Source: CAVYVZ01 sp963772065 (GTDB lineage: Bacteria; Acidobacteriota; Vicinamibacteria; Vicinamibacterales; UBA2999). Taken from it: a stretch of DNA of 64,000 nt. The stretch spans positions 62,001 through 126,000 of the forward strand of contig CAVYVZ010000010.1 in NCBI GenBank assembly GCA_963772065.1, written 5' to 3'. Both the position numbers and the translations under genes were made by a program. A model generated the notes under the pieces. The model was not told where the DNA came from, did no database searches, and worked only from the letters and a program-made list of their open reading frames with translations. This document shows positions 45,795 through 53,572 of this stretch, in pieces (positions within the stretch are counted from its first letter, which is position 1; every line of letters begins with the position of its first letter).

Positions 45795-46355
45795 TTAAAC
45801 AGCGTCAGATTCGTCACGGGTGCCCAAATTCAGGCCCGACCCGCCGAAGGAGATGTCGTGCGCTTTGACCTTGTCGCGCAGGACCCGCCGGGCCTCGCCG
45901 TACAGGCTCCCGGGCACCTGCAGCTTGCGTGCGAGGCTCCTGAGCCGTGAGATCAGAACCAGGGTCACGCCGCCTTCTTCCTTCCAGGCGACGGCCGAAA
46001 TCTGGGCCCAGCGCATGAAGCCGCTGTCGGACCACACGCCGTCCTCATAGAAACCCCTCGCGATCCGCGTGCTGAGCGGAAAGGCGTAGCCGTAGTACAG
46101 GAGCATCATCGCCTCGCCGAACCACTGGTCGGCGGGGCGCTGTTGAACCAGTTTGGCGGCGAGGAGGCAACCCAGAATTCCCGCGAGCATCAAGCTGAAG
46201 TTGTAGTAGCGGGGCTTCGGCGCCTGCCAGACGAGGAGCGCCGAGTGCTTCCGCACGCGAAAGCGAATCAGGTCGGCGACGACCTTCAGGTTCGCGGCGA
46301 GAAAGCCGAGCCCGAAGAGGAAGAGGATCTGCGGCAGCAATCCCCGGGGCACCAT
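45795..46355 (-). CDS. Membrane protein of unknown function in the efp-tdk run
   Basis: 186 residues with a first helix at residues 7-22 (LPQILFLFGLGFLAANL), a second at about 50-68 (NFSLMLAGILGCLLAAKLV) and a possible third near 82-92 (AMMLLYYGYAF). The rest is a soluble C-terminal domain of about 90 residues (RIARGFYEDGVWSDSGFMRW, ISAVAWKEEGGVTLVLISRL), which resembles the PH-like DUF5673-type domain of some membrane proteins; I cannot be certain. Located 9 bp after tdk. ATG 46355. Nothing further can be said about its role. Confidence 0.75.
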   Translation of the reverse strand: MVPRGLLPQILFLFGLGFLAANLKVVADLIRFRVRKHSALLVWQAPKPRYYNFSLMLAGILGCLLAAKLVQQRPADQWFGEAMMLLYYGYAFPLSTRIARGFYEDGVWSDSGFMRWAQISAVAWKEEGGVTLVLISRLRSLARKLQVPGSLYGEARRVLRDKVKAHDISFGGSGLNLGTRDESDAV

Positions 46356-46364
46356 GGGATCATT

Positions 46365-46976
46365 CTACGGCTCCGCATTCTCGGCCTTTGGCGTTGACGC
46401 GGGCGGACCGGCCAGAAAGGGATCGAAGCACCGGCGGCATCGAGCCTCATATAGACCCTGCGCACCCAGGAGCACTCGGTCCTCGCTCGCGATGAGGCGC
46501 TGCGTGTGGTTGGCCGGATTGCCGCACACCATGCAGATCGCGAGCGTCTTCGTGATGTACTCCGCGATGGCCAGCAGCTGCGGCATCGGCTCGAACGGCT
46601 TCCCGAGATAGTCCTGATCGAGGCCCGCGACGATGACCCGCTTACCGCGGTCGGCGAGTGTGTTGCAGACCATCGGCAGCTCGAGATCGAAGAACTGCCC
46701 TTCGTCGATTCCAACCACTTCCGTGTCGTCCGCGACCCGCTCGAGCAGCTCTCGCGATGTCTCAACGGGCACCGACTGAATGCGCATCTCGCTGTGCGAC
46801 ACGATGTGGTTGTCGTCGTAGCGCGTATCGAGCTTGGGCTTGAAGATCTGGACTTTCTGCCGCGCGATCTGCGCGCGGCGGAGGCGCCGGATCAGCTCCT
46901 CGCTCTTCCCGCTGAACATGCTGCCGACGACGACCTCAATCCAACCCTGATTGGGCTGGTGCCTGACTACGTCCAT
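46365..46976 (-). CDS. tdk: Thymidine kinase
   Basis: 203 residues. Phosphorylates thymidine for the salvage pathway. P-loop GSMFSGKSEELIRRL at residues 18-32, VVGIDEGQFFDLEL (catalytic Asp/Glu) near residue 90, GLDQDYLGKPFEPMPQLL lasso-type region, and zinc-binding cysteines VCGNPA and CRRCF, which stabilise the type II (tetrameric) enzyme. The start overlaps the efp stop codon by 1 base (TAATG), so translational coupling with efp is likely. Confidence 0.96.
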   Translation of the reverse strand: MDVVRHQPNQGWIEVVVGSMFSGKSEELIRRLRRAQIARQKVQIFKPKLDTRYDDNHIVSHSEMRIQSVPVETSRELLERVADDTEVVGIDEGQFFDLELPMVCNTLADRGKRVIVAGLDQDYLGKPFEPMPQLLAIAEYITKTLAICMVCGNPANHTQRLIASEDRVLLGAQGLYEARCRRCFDPFLAGPPASTPKAENAEP

Positions 46977-47539
46977 TAGGCTCGAGAGAGGTATTCTCCG
47001 GATTCGGTGCTGACGCGAACGACATCGCCTTCGTTGATGAAGGGCGGCACCTGGACGACGAGGCCGGTTTCGAGGGTCGCCGGCTTGACCTGGTTGCTGG
47101 CGGTAGCGCCCTTGATCCCGGGCACGGTCTTGTCCACCTTCAGATCGACCGTCTGCGGGAGCTCGATCCCCACGGGCTCCGTCCCGTAGAACTCGACCTG
47201 AATTGTCATCTCCGGCTTCAGGTAGCTGACGGAATCCCCGAGCGCTTCGCTCGTGATGTGGATCTGCTCGTACGACGAGGTGTCCATGAAATAGAAGTCG
47301 TCGCCATCCTTGTAGAGATACTGCATCTCGCGCTCGTCGAGGGTCGCGCGCTCCACCGTGTCCTCAGAGCGGAGCTTCTGGTCGGAGAGCGTGCCGCTGC
47401 GGATGTTGCGGAACTTGACGCGGACGAACCCTCGCAGGTTGCCCGGGGTGACGTGCTGAAGCTCGAGGACGCGGAACAGATCGTTCTCGATCTTCACCAG
47501 CATGCCCTTCTTCATACGGGTCGCTTGGATGGAGGCCAT
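46976..47539 (-). CDS. efp: Elongation factor P with a non-canonical modification loop
   Basis: 187 residues. Binds between P and E sites and relieves ribosome stalling at polyproline stretches. N-terminal KOW-like domain, then OB domains; the C-terminal YLKPEMTIQVEFYGTEP and GIELPQTVDLKVDKTVPG match the family. The tip of domain I is unusual: it reads HVTPGNLRGFVRVK. In E. coli EF-P the loop is PGKGG with Lys34 lysylated by EpmA/EpmB, and in Pseudomonas Arg32 is rhamnosylated by EarP. Here Asn34-Leu35-Arg36 stand in that place, so neither residue is at its known site. Start: ATG 47539; the frame open upstream is low-complexity. First gene of efp-tdk-membrane protein. Confidence 0.95.
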   Translation of the reverse strand: MASIQATRMKKGMLVKIENDLFRVLELQHVTPGNLRGFVRVKFRNIRSGTLSDQKLRSEDTVERATLDEREMQYLYKDGDDFYFMDTSSYEQIHITSEALGDSVSYLKPEMTIQVEFYGTEPVGIELPQTVDLKVDKTVPGIKGATASNQVKPATLETGLVVQVPPFINEGDVVRVSTESGEYLSRA

Positions 47540-47606
47540 ATTTTGATGAGCAGAACCTTCGAATGGTACCACATCCCGGATCGGGGCCGTATGCTACGAT
47601 CCCGCC

Positions 47607-48008
47607 GTGGCGTTCGCGCGATGGGATCCGATACGTGATCTGCTGGCGATCCAGCAGCGCCTGGATCGGTTCGCTCCAGGTCCGGCGGGCTGGGCTCCTC
47701 CCGTCGATCTGCACGAAACGGAGGTTGAGTACGTCGTGACCGCCGAGGTCCCCGGGCTCAAACGCGAGGACCTGCAGATTCACGTGCAGGAAGGACGACT
47801 CACGCTGTCCGGATCGCGCAGCGAGCGGTCCGTGGCCTGCGAGCAGTACCACCGCATCGAGCGCGGCCATGGCGCGTTCAGCCGCACGTTTCATCTCCCG
47901 CTGCCGATCTCTCAGGACGCGATCACGGCCGACTTGAAAGAAGGCGTCCTCACCGTCGTAGTGCCGAAGGCCAGCGACCCGACACCGCGACGCATCCGGG
48001 TGTCCTGA
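47607..48008 (+). CDS. Small heat-shock protein (Hsp20/alpha-crystallin)
   Basis: 133 residues. ATP-independent chaperone that holds unfolding proteins. The alpha-crystallin domain spans residues about 30-128 (WAPPVDLHETEVEYVVTAEV, PGLKREDLQIHVQEGRLTLS, HGAFSRTFHLPLPI, ITADLKEGVLTVVVPK; the GVLTVVVPK strand is characteristic). C-terminal I-x-I-like tail is RRIRVS. GTG start at 47607; a -10-like TACGAT about 15 bp upstream is a possible promoter. It overlaps degP by one base (stop TGA shared with ATG), so this forms an envelope/protein-quality operon: hsp20-degP-mscS-CarboxypepD. Confidence 0.93.
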   Translation: MAFARWDPIRDLLAIQQRLDRFAPGPAGWAPPVDLHETEVEYVVTAEVPGLKREDLQIHVQEGRLTLSGSRSERSVACEQYHRIERGHGAFSRTFHLPLPISQDAITADLKEGVLTVVVPKASDPTPRRIRVS

Positions 48009-49210
48009 TGACAATCAAGCGACTGCTGTTCGCCGCCGTACTGCTCGTCTGCGGCTTTGCCGCCGGCCTCGTGCTCACCGGGCGCATGCCCTCCGCGAGC
48101 GAGACCACCGCGCAGCCGCCGAGCGCGCCTGCGGCAGCGCAAACACCTGGTGGTGCTTCGTCCGCCGCCGCGATCGCGACCAGCCTGCCCGATTTCAGCC
48201 GCGTGGCCGGTCAGACCGTGCCGGCGGTCACCAACATCTCGGCGCTCACCGCCGTCCGCCGAACGAATTCGCCGTTTGCGACCGACCCGTTCTTCCGGTA
48301 TTTCTTCGGCGACCAGGAAGACCTCTTCGGCTCGCGCCGCGGCGTCCAGAGCAGCCTCGGGTCCGGCGTGGTCGTCACCTCCGATGGGTACATTCTGACG
48401 AACAACCATGTGATCGCCGGCGAACGCGGACAGATCAACGAACGGAACCTGCCGGAGATCACCATCGCGCTCGGCGACAAGCGCGAGCTGCGCGCCCAGA
48501 TCGTCGGCGTCGATCCCGACACCGACCTGGCACTGGTGAAGGTCAATGCGAAGGGGCTTCCCACGATTCCATGGGGAGACTCGTCGAAGTTGAAAGTGGC
48601 CGAGTGGGTGCTGGCGATCGGCAATCCGTACCAGCTGGATCAGACGGTCACGCTGGGCATCGTGTCGGCGGTCGGCCGGCGCGTCGGCATCTCGGCGTAC
48701 GAAGACTTCATCCAGACGGATGCCGCGATCAATCCAGGTAACTCGGGCGGGGCCCTCATCAACCAGCGAGGCGAGCTGATCGGCATCAACACGGCGATCT
48801 ACAGCCAGAGCGGCGGCTATCAGGGCATCGGGTTCGCGGTGCCGAGCAACCTGGCGCGCCAGGTGATGAACGAGCTGATTCAGTTCGGACAGGTGCGGCG
48901 AGGGAGCATCGGCTACATGGAGATCGCGCCGGTCACCACACGCATCGCCGAGCAGATGGGGATGCCCGGGGTGCACGGGGCGCTGGTGACCGGACTCTAC
49001 AGGACGTCCGCGGCCTACCGCGCCGGCATCGAGCCCGGGGACATCATCGTGGCATTCAACGCACAGCGAATCGACGATCCGTCGCAGCTCCAGCGTCTGA
49101 TCAAGGATGCGAAGATCGGCAGCACCGCCGCGATCGGGATCATCCGCGGCGGGCGCGAGATGCAGGTGAAGGTGCCGATCCAATCGACCGCCACCCGTAC
49201 GGGCAACTGA
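48008..49210 (+). CDS. DegP/DegQ-like periplasmic serine protease (Do family)
   Basis: 400 residues. A single N-terminal signal anchor (LLFAAVLLVCGFAAGLVL), a low-complexity linker, then a trypsin-like domain with the catalytic triad: His134 (ILTNNHVIA), Asp173 (DTDLALVKVN) and Ser246 (NPGNSGGALINQ). A single PDZ domain follows (TGLYRTSAAYRAGIEPGDII). Degrades misfolded periplasmic proteins and may signal stress. One PDZ and a membrane anchor match DegS/HtrA of acidobacteria more than E. coli DegP with two PDZ. Overlaps hsp20 by one base; 7 bp before mscS. Confidence 0.95.
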   Translation: MTIKRLLFAAVLLVCGFAAGLVLTGRMPSASETTAQPPSAPAAAQTPGGASSAAAIATSLPDFSRVAGQTVPAVTNISALTAVRRTNSPFATDPFFRYFFGDQEDLFGSRRGVQSSLGSGVVVTSDGYILTNNHVIAGERGQINERNLPEITIALGDKRELRAQIVGVDPDTDLALVKVNAKGLPTIPWGDSSKLKVAEWVLAIGNPYQLDQTVTLGIVSAVGRRVGISAYEDFIQTDAAINPGNSGGALINQRGELIGINTAIYSQSGGYQGIGFAVPSNLARQVMNELIQFGQVRRGSIGYMEIAPVTTRIAEQMGMPGVHGALVTGLYRTSAAYRAGIEPGDIIVAFNAQRIDDPSQLQRLIKDAKIGSTAAIGIIRGGREMQVKVPIQSTATRTGN

Positions 49211-49217
49211 CGCGTCG

Positions 49218-50321
49218 ATGGAGGGCGCACGCCTCCCGGCGAACTGGCCCGAGCTCACGCTGGCGCTCGTCGTCGCTTTCGTGGCGGCGTACATCGTGGC
49301 CGGCTTCGTCGCGCGCTTCGTCAGCGCGATCCTGCGGGCGATCATTCCCGACCCTGAAACCGAAGCCCTGTTCGTCGAGCGGCCGCAACGGATCATCAGG
49401 CTGACGATCTTCGCGGTCACCGCGGCGGCGCTGGCACTCCCCGCGTTGAAGCTGGCCGGCTACCGCAGCCGCATCGGCGTGGACCCTGAGGCCCTCGGAC
49501 GATGGATCTTCGACGCGGGGCTGCGCATCGCCGTGATCTGCGTGACCGCCTATTTTCTGATGCGGGCGGCATCGGCGACCGCGCGCCGCTTCGAGCGCGA
49601 GATGAGCCGCGGCAGCGGCCTCGACGTGATCGAGCGCACGAAGCGTGCGCAGACGTTGTCGCGGCTGCTGCAGAAGACGCTGACGACCGCCATCGGCGTC
49701 ATCGGCGTCCTGATGGTGCTGCGCCAGCTCGACATCGACATCACGCCCGCGCTCACCGGCGCCGGCATCGCGGGGCTCGCCCTCGGCTTCGGCGCGCAGA
49801 CGCTCGTGCGCGACATCATCTCCGGCTTCTTCATGATTCTCGAGGATCAGGTGCGCGTCGGCGACGTCGCGGTCGTCAACGGGACGGGCGGTCTCGTCGA
49901 GGAGCTGAGCCTGCGCACCATCGTGCTAAGGGATGAAGAAGGCGCGGTGCACGTCTTTCCGAACGGCGAGGTCAAGACGCTCGCCAACAAGTCGAAGGAC
50001 TTCTCGTACTACGTCCTCACCGTGGTGATTCCCGTCGAGGAGGACCCCGAACGGGTGATGCAGGCGATGCGGGACGCGAGCGCCGCGGTGCAGAACGATC
50101 CAGAATTTCAGTCCCATATCCTCGAACCAGTCGAGATCTACGGGATCGATGGATGGGAGCCCGGTCAGCTGACGCTCAAGGCGCGCATCAAGACTGTGCC
50201 GCTGAAGCAGTGGGCAGTCGGCCGCGAGCTGCGCAGGCGCATGGCGCAAATCTTCAAGGATCGCGGCGTCGTCGTGCCAATCCCCAAAATGGATGTCATC
50301 CTGGAACGGAAGGATCCCTGA
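49218..50321 (+). CDS. Mechanosensitive ion channel of the MscS family
   Basis: 367 residues. N-terminal helices (ALVVAFVAAYIVAGFVARFV; AVICVTAYFLMRAASATARR) then the conserved pore helix TM3 with GAGIAGLALGFGAQTLVRDI at residues about 182-201, and the beta domain (VGDVAVVNGTGGLVEELSLR, RTIVLRDEEGAVHVFPNGEV) and C-terminal vestibule region. Releases solutes on hypo-osmotic shock. Extra N-terminal helix makes it a longer MscS than YggB (286 residues). Last gene but one of the hsp20-degP run, which supports an envelope-stress role for that operon. Confidence 0.94.
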   Translation: MEGARLPANWPELTLALVVAFVAAYIVAGFVARFVSAILRAIIPDPETEALFVERPQRIIRLTIFAVTAAALALPALKLAGYRSRIGVDPEALGRWIFDAGLRIAVICVTAYFLMRAASATARRFEREMSRGSGLDVIERTKRAQTLSRLLQKTLTTAIGVIGVLMVLRQLDIDITPALTGAGIAGLALGFGAQTLVRDIISGFFMILEDQVRVGDVAVVNGTGGLVEELSLRTIVLRDEEGAVHVFPNGEVKTLANKSKDFSYYVLTVVIPVEEDPERVMQAMRDASAAVQNDPEFQSHILEPVEIYGIDGWEPGQLTLKARIKTVPLKQWAVGRELRRRMAQIFKDRGVVVPIPKMDVILERKDP

Positions 50322-50367
50322 GCCTGTCCCTTGCGTCTGAACACATATATAGCCAGGGGAACAGTTC

Positions 50368-50739
50368 ATGGGGACCAGGATTCGCAGCCTCGTCGCGGCG
50401 GCGGCCGTGGTGTTCGGATTTGCAACGGGCACGGCCGCCCAGTCGGATCCCCTTCGGGGGGTCGTTCACGATCACACAGGCACGCCTGTTTCAGGCGTCG
50501 TCGTCACCGTCGAGCACCCGCAGCGGACCGTGGTCCGCGTGGTGCTCACGGACCTGCAAGGCGCGTACGCCGTCAGCGAGCTCGAGCGCGGCACGCAATA
50601 TAACGTGCACGTCAGCCACCCGAAGTTCCGCAGGGCGCGTCTCAAGGCCGCAGCCGGCGATCAGGTCAACGTGAGATTGAAGCCGCGGCGCTCGCGCCAG
50701 GGTGAGGTGCAGCAAGCGGCAACCGTCGTGCGCCGGTAG
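50368..50739 (+). CDS. Secreted CarboxypepD_reg-like (Ig/prealbumin fold) domain protein
   Basis: 123 residues. Signal peptide (SLVAAAAVVFGFATGTAAQS) followed by one carboxypeptidase-regulatory-like beta domain (PLRGVVHDHTGTPVSGVVVT, VEHPQRTVVRVVLTDLQGAY, TQYNVHVSHPKFRRARLKA). Such domains bind proteins or sugars on the outside and are frequent in acidobacteria, usually as parts of TonB-linked receptors; here the protein ends with the domain (HP KPRRSRQGEVQQAATVVRR is a basic tail). Upstream a TATATA (50,346-50,351) could be its own -10. The last 74 bases are antisense to the amidase gene (tail-to-tail overlap). Confidence 0.8.
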   Translation: MGTRIRSLVAAAAVVFGFATGTAAQSDPLRGVVHDHTGTPVSGVVVTVEHPQRTVVRVVLTDLQGAYAVSELERGTQYNVHVSHPKFRRARLKAAAGDQVNVRLKPRRSRQGEVQQAATVVRR

Positions 50740-52531
50740 GCGCCTGACGCGTATAGATCTGAACGTAGAGCCGGCCCGCGCGCAGCGCTTCGCGATCGAC
50801 ATGACCGAGGGTGAGCGCGCCGCTTCCCCCGCGGGCTCCCGCCTCGGCCAGCCGCGACACGATCGGGCCGGTGCCGCTGTCCGATCCCCGATGCAGCGCG
50901 ACGAGACGGAGATCCGATGGCTGTGCGGCAATCGACGTCACGGTGTACTTCAACTCACCGGTCGTGGGTTCGTACGTGAACCGCGCGCGAAGCGCCGTGT
51001 CGTTTACGTCGAGCGTCATCGCGGCCGGTGCCTTCCCATTGACGAGCGGCGGCGTGCTGAAGGGGGCACGCCGAAGCTTCGACGCCTGTTCCCACGCGTA
51101 GCCAAGCTTCAACAGCTCGCTTTCGGTCCACGGCCGTCCGAGTAGCTCCAGGCCGATCGGCAAGCCGTCGTCGGTGAACCCGGCGGGCACGGCGAGCGCC
51201 GGCAGTCCGGAGGCGGCGCTCAGCTGACAGTTGGTGCCGAGCTGCGGCTCGCCGAAGCGCGCCGGCTTGCGGCGAATGGTCGGGTAGACGAGGGCGGCGA
51301 TCCGATGCTCCTCCATCGCGGCAACGACGGCGCCGCGGATGGCGTCGCGCTTGATGAGCGCGCGGCGATACTCGTCGCTGTCTTTTTGCGGCGCCTTCAG
51401 GAATAACGCCAGCCGTTGCTGCATGCCGGCGTCGTACAGCCCGAGCTTCACGATTTCGTCGAGCGATCGAACGGGTGCGGCATCCCGCGACGCGAGGAAC
51501 TCCCTCAAGTCCGACGGGAACTCGATGTTGATCACGCTGCTGTCGCGCAGCAGGTCGGCGAGACCGGGCACATCGACGTCGATGATCTCCGCGCCGTCCT
51601 TCTTCATCTGGTCGACGGCTTTGAGGACCACCGCCGATCCGTCCTCGTCCTCGCCGAAATACAGCTTGAGGCGGCCGAGCCGCGCGCCGTTCAACCCGCC
51701 CGGCCGCAGCGCGTCGACATAGGTCTTGGGGATGTGGCCGGCCGACGCCCGTGTGGTCTCGTCCGACGGATCCACGCCGACGGTGGCGTCGAGCATGAGC
51801 GCGAGGTCGCCGAGCGTGCGCGCGAGCGGCCCGCCGATGTCCTGTGTTTTCGCCAGCGGCACGATGCCCGAGCCGCCCGCGAGACCGCGCGTACCGCGCA
51901 ACCCGACGAGGTTGTTGCTCGACGCAGGAATCCTGATCGAGCCACAGGTGTCGCTCCCCATTCCGGCGGCGGCGAAGTTGGCTGCGAGCGCGGCGCCGGT
52001 TCCGCCGCTGGATCCACCCGGATAGCGCCCGAGATCGTAGGGGTTCCGTGTCTGGCCCGCCACTGAGCTGATGTTCGTGATGCCCGCGGCGAGCTCGTGC
52101 ATGTTGGTCTTGCCAACGATGACCGCGCCGGCCTCGCGCAGCTTTCGCACCAGAAACGCGTCGCCCTTCGCTTCGTATCCGGCGAGCGCGATCGAGCCGG
52201 CCGCGGTCGGCATGCCGACGGTCTCGTAGTTGTCCTTCACGAGAATCGGAATGCCGTGCAGCGGCCCGCGGGCACCCTTGGCTGCGCGCTCGCGGTCGAG
52301 CGCGTCGGCCTCGTCGAGCGCGCGAGGATTCAGGGCGACAATGGCATTCAGCCGCGGTCCGCCGCGGTCGTAGGCTGCAATCCGCGCCAGATAGAGCTCC
52401 ACCAGCCGTCGCGACGTGACCTGACCTGCCTGCATCGCCTCCTGAAGCTGCGGAATCGTCTTTTCAACGATGTCGAAAGACTGAGCCGAGACAGTCGTCG
52501 TCGTGAGAAGGACAATCGCGATGGCGCGCAT
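50666..52531 (-). CDS. Secreted amidase with C-terminal CHRD-like domain
   Basis: 621 residues. Signal peptide (MRAIAIVLLTTTTVSA), then the amidase-signature domain (residues about 25-480): Lys99 in LVKDN, Ser174/175 in PGGSSGGT, and the second serine of the triad, Ser198, in SDTCGSIRIPAS. The Ser-Ser-Lys set is present. In most amidases that last motif is DTGGSIR; here Thr-Cys-Gly replaces the first glycine. Residues about 510-605 (YEPTTGELKYTVTSIAAQPS, RLYVQIYTRQAPTGARRLPL) resemble a CHRD domain, a beta-sandwich known from chordin and some bacterial secreted proteins, an unusual fusion. Hydrolyses an amide in the periplasm; substrate unknown. Overlaps the plus-strand CarboxypepD gene by 74 bp. 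Confidence 0.9.
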   Translation of the reverse strand: MRAIAIVLLTTTTVSAQSFDIVEKTIPQLQEAMQAGQVTSRRLVELYLARIAAYDRGGPRLNAIVALNPRALDEADALDRERAAKGARGPLHGIPILVKDNYETVGMPTAAGSIALAGYEAKGDAFLVRKLREAGAVIVGKTNMHELAAGITNISSVAGQTRNPYDLGRYPGGSSGGTGAALAANFAAAGMGSDTCGSIRIPASSNNLVGLRGTRGLAGGSGIVPLAKTQDIGGPLARTLGDLALMLDATVGVDPSDETTRASAGHIPKTYVDALRPGGLNGARLGRLKLYFGEDEDGSAVVLKAVDQMKKDGAEIIDVDVPGLADLLRDSSVINIEFPSDLREFLASRDAAPVRSLDEIVKLGLYDAGMQQRLALFLKAPQKDSDEYRRALIKRDAIRGAVVAAMEEHRIAALVYPTIRRKPARFGEPQLGTNCQLSAASGLPALAVPAGFTDDGLPIGLELLGRPWTESELLKLGYAWEQASKLRRAPFSTPPLVNGKAPAAMTLDVNDTALRARFTYEPTTGELKYTVTSIAAQPSDLRLVALHRGSDSGTGPIVSRLAEAGARGGSGALTLGHVDREALRAGRLYVQIYTRQAPTGARRLPLAAPHPGASAAASISR

Positions 52532-52555
52532 GGCCGCCAGTTATATCGCAGATGG

Positions 52556-53572
52556 CTATGCGATGGTCCGTTCGATCAGCCAGTATCCGCCTGCAACGAT
52601 GACAAGGCACGAGCAGACCGGCACCAATCGCGCCCGCGTGGCGGGGTGCGCGCCGAGGCGCCCGATGATCGGCAGCAGCAGCATCGCGACCAACAGTTGC
52701 CCGGCTTCCACGCCGAGATTGAACGCGCCCAGCGGAACCGCGATGCTGAGCCCCCCGGCCCCAATCCCGACCTCGCGAAGCGCACCCGCAAAGCCGAAGC
52801 CGTGGATCAAGCCAAAGGCAAACGTCAACGGCCAGCGAGCGCCCGGCTCCCGTCGCCACAGATTCTCGATCCCGACGTAGACGATGGACGCGGCGATCAG
52901 CGGCTCGACGATCCGTGGAGGCACGTCGATCCACCCGAACGCGGCCGCCGCAAGGGTAAGGGAGTGGGCGACGGTAAACGCGGTCACGACCGTCACGAGC
53001 TCACGCCGTTCGCGAACGACGAGGAGGAGCGCCGCAAGAAACAGCAGATGATCGTAGCCGCCGAGAATGTGCTCGACGCCGAGCCGTGCGAACCACAGCG
53101 CGGACCGGTCCACGGGAGCGACGCCATGGAGATCGACGGCGACTTCGCTCGACGACGCGTCGATCATCCGCTCCGCCAGGGACGAGCCCGCCTCATTGGC
53201 GATCGACACCAGCTCGCGATGGCCGCGCGCGAGCAGGCGGGGCGCGTTGGACGTGATGGTCAACCGTGATCCTGGCGTCCGCGGATACCTCACCAGCACG
53301 CGTAGACCCTGACCGCCGTCGTTCCGCACCTCGTCGATCGTCCCGCGCAGCTCTCGGTCGTCTATGCGCACTTCGAGCGCGTCGACGACGAAGGATTCGG
53401 GCGCGCCGATGGCGCCGGCGTCGGCCGAGGCCAGCGCGAGGGTGGCGATGATCTCACTGCGAGTCACGCGCACTTCGAGCGAGCTCAGGCCCGGATCGTG
53501 TGCGACGCCTGCCGCGGGAATCGCAAGAAGGAGCGCCGCGGCCAGAAGGCCGCGGCGCAGGTGGCAGGTCAC
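52556..53572 (-). CDS. HupE/UreJ-like membrane protein with N-terminal periplasmic domain
   Basis: 338 residues. A signal peptide (VTCHLRRGLLAAALLLAIPA) is followed by a beta-rich domain (about 30-150) outside the membrane. Then come about six helices of the HupE/UreJ_2 type: FARLGVEHILGGYDHLLFLA (H168-x5-D174-H175), TAFTVAHSLTLAAAAF (His203), VEPLIAASIVYVGIEN, FGLIHGFGFAGAL (His257) and GAFNLGVEAGQLLVAML. The H-x5-DH motif matches the nickel-binding motif of HupE (HPFSGLDH). Family function is metal permease-like; this one with a periplasmic domain is of unknown specificity. GTG 53572 overlaps the DUF4331 stop (GTGA), so the two are translationally coupled. Last gene of TPR-DUF4331-HupE. Confidence 0.85.
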   Translation of the reverse strand: MTCHLRRGLLAAALLLAIPAAGVAHDPGLSSLEVRVTRSEIIATLALASADAGAIGAPESFVVDALEVRIDDRELRGTIDEVRNDGGQGLRVLVRYPRTPGSRLTITSNAPRLLARGHRELVSIANEAGSSLAERMIDASSSEVAVDLHGVAPVDRSALWFARLGVEHILGGYDHLLFLAALLLVVRERRELVTVVTAFTVAHSLTLAAAAFGWIDVPPRIVEPLIAASIVYVGIENLWRREPGARWPLTFAFGLIHGFGFAGALREVGIGAGGLSIAVPLGAFNLGVEAGQLLVAMLLLPIIGRLGAHPATRARLVPVCSCLVIVAGGYWLIERTIA

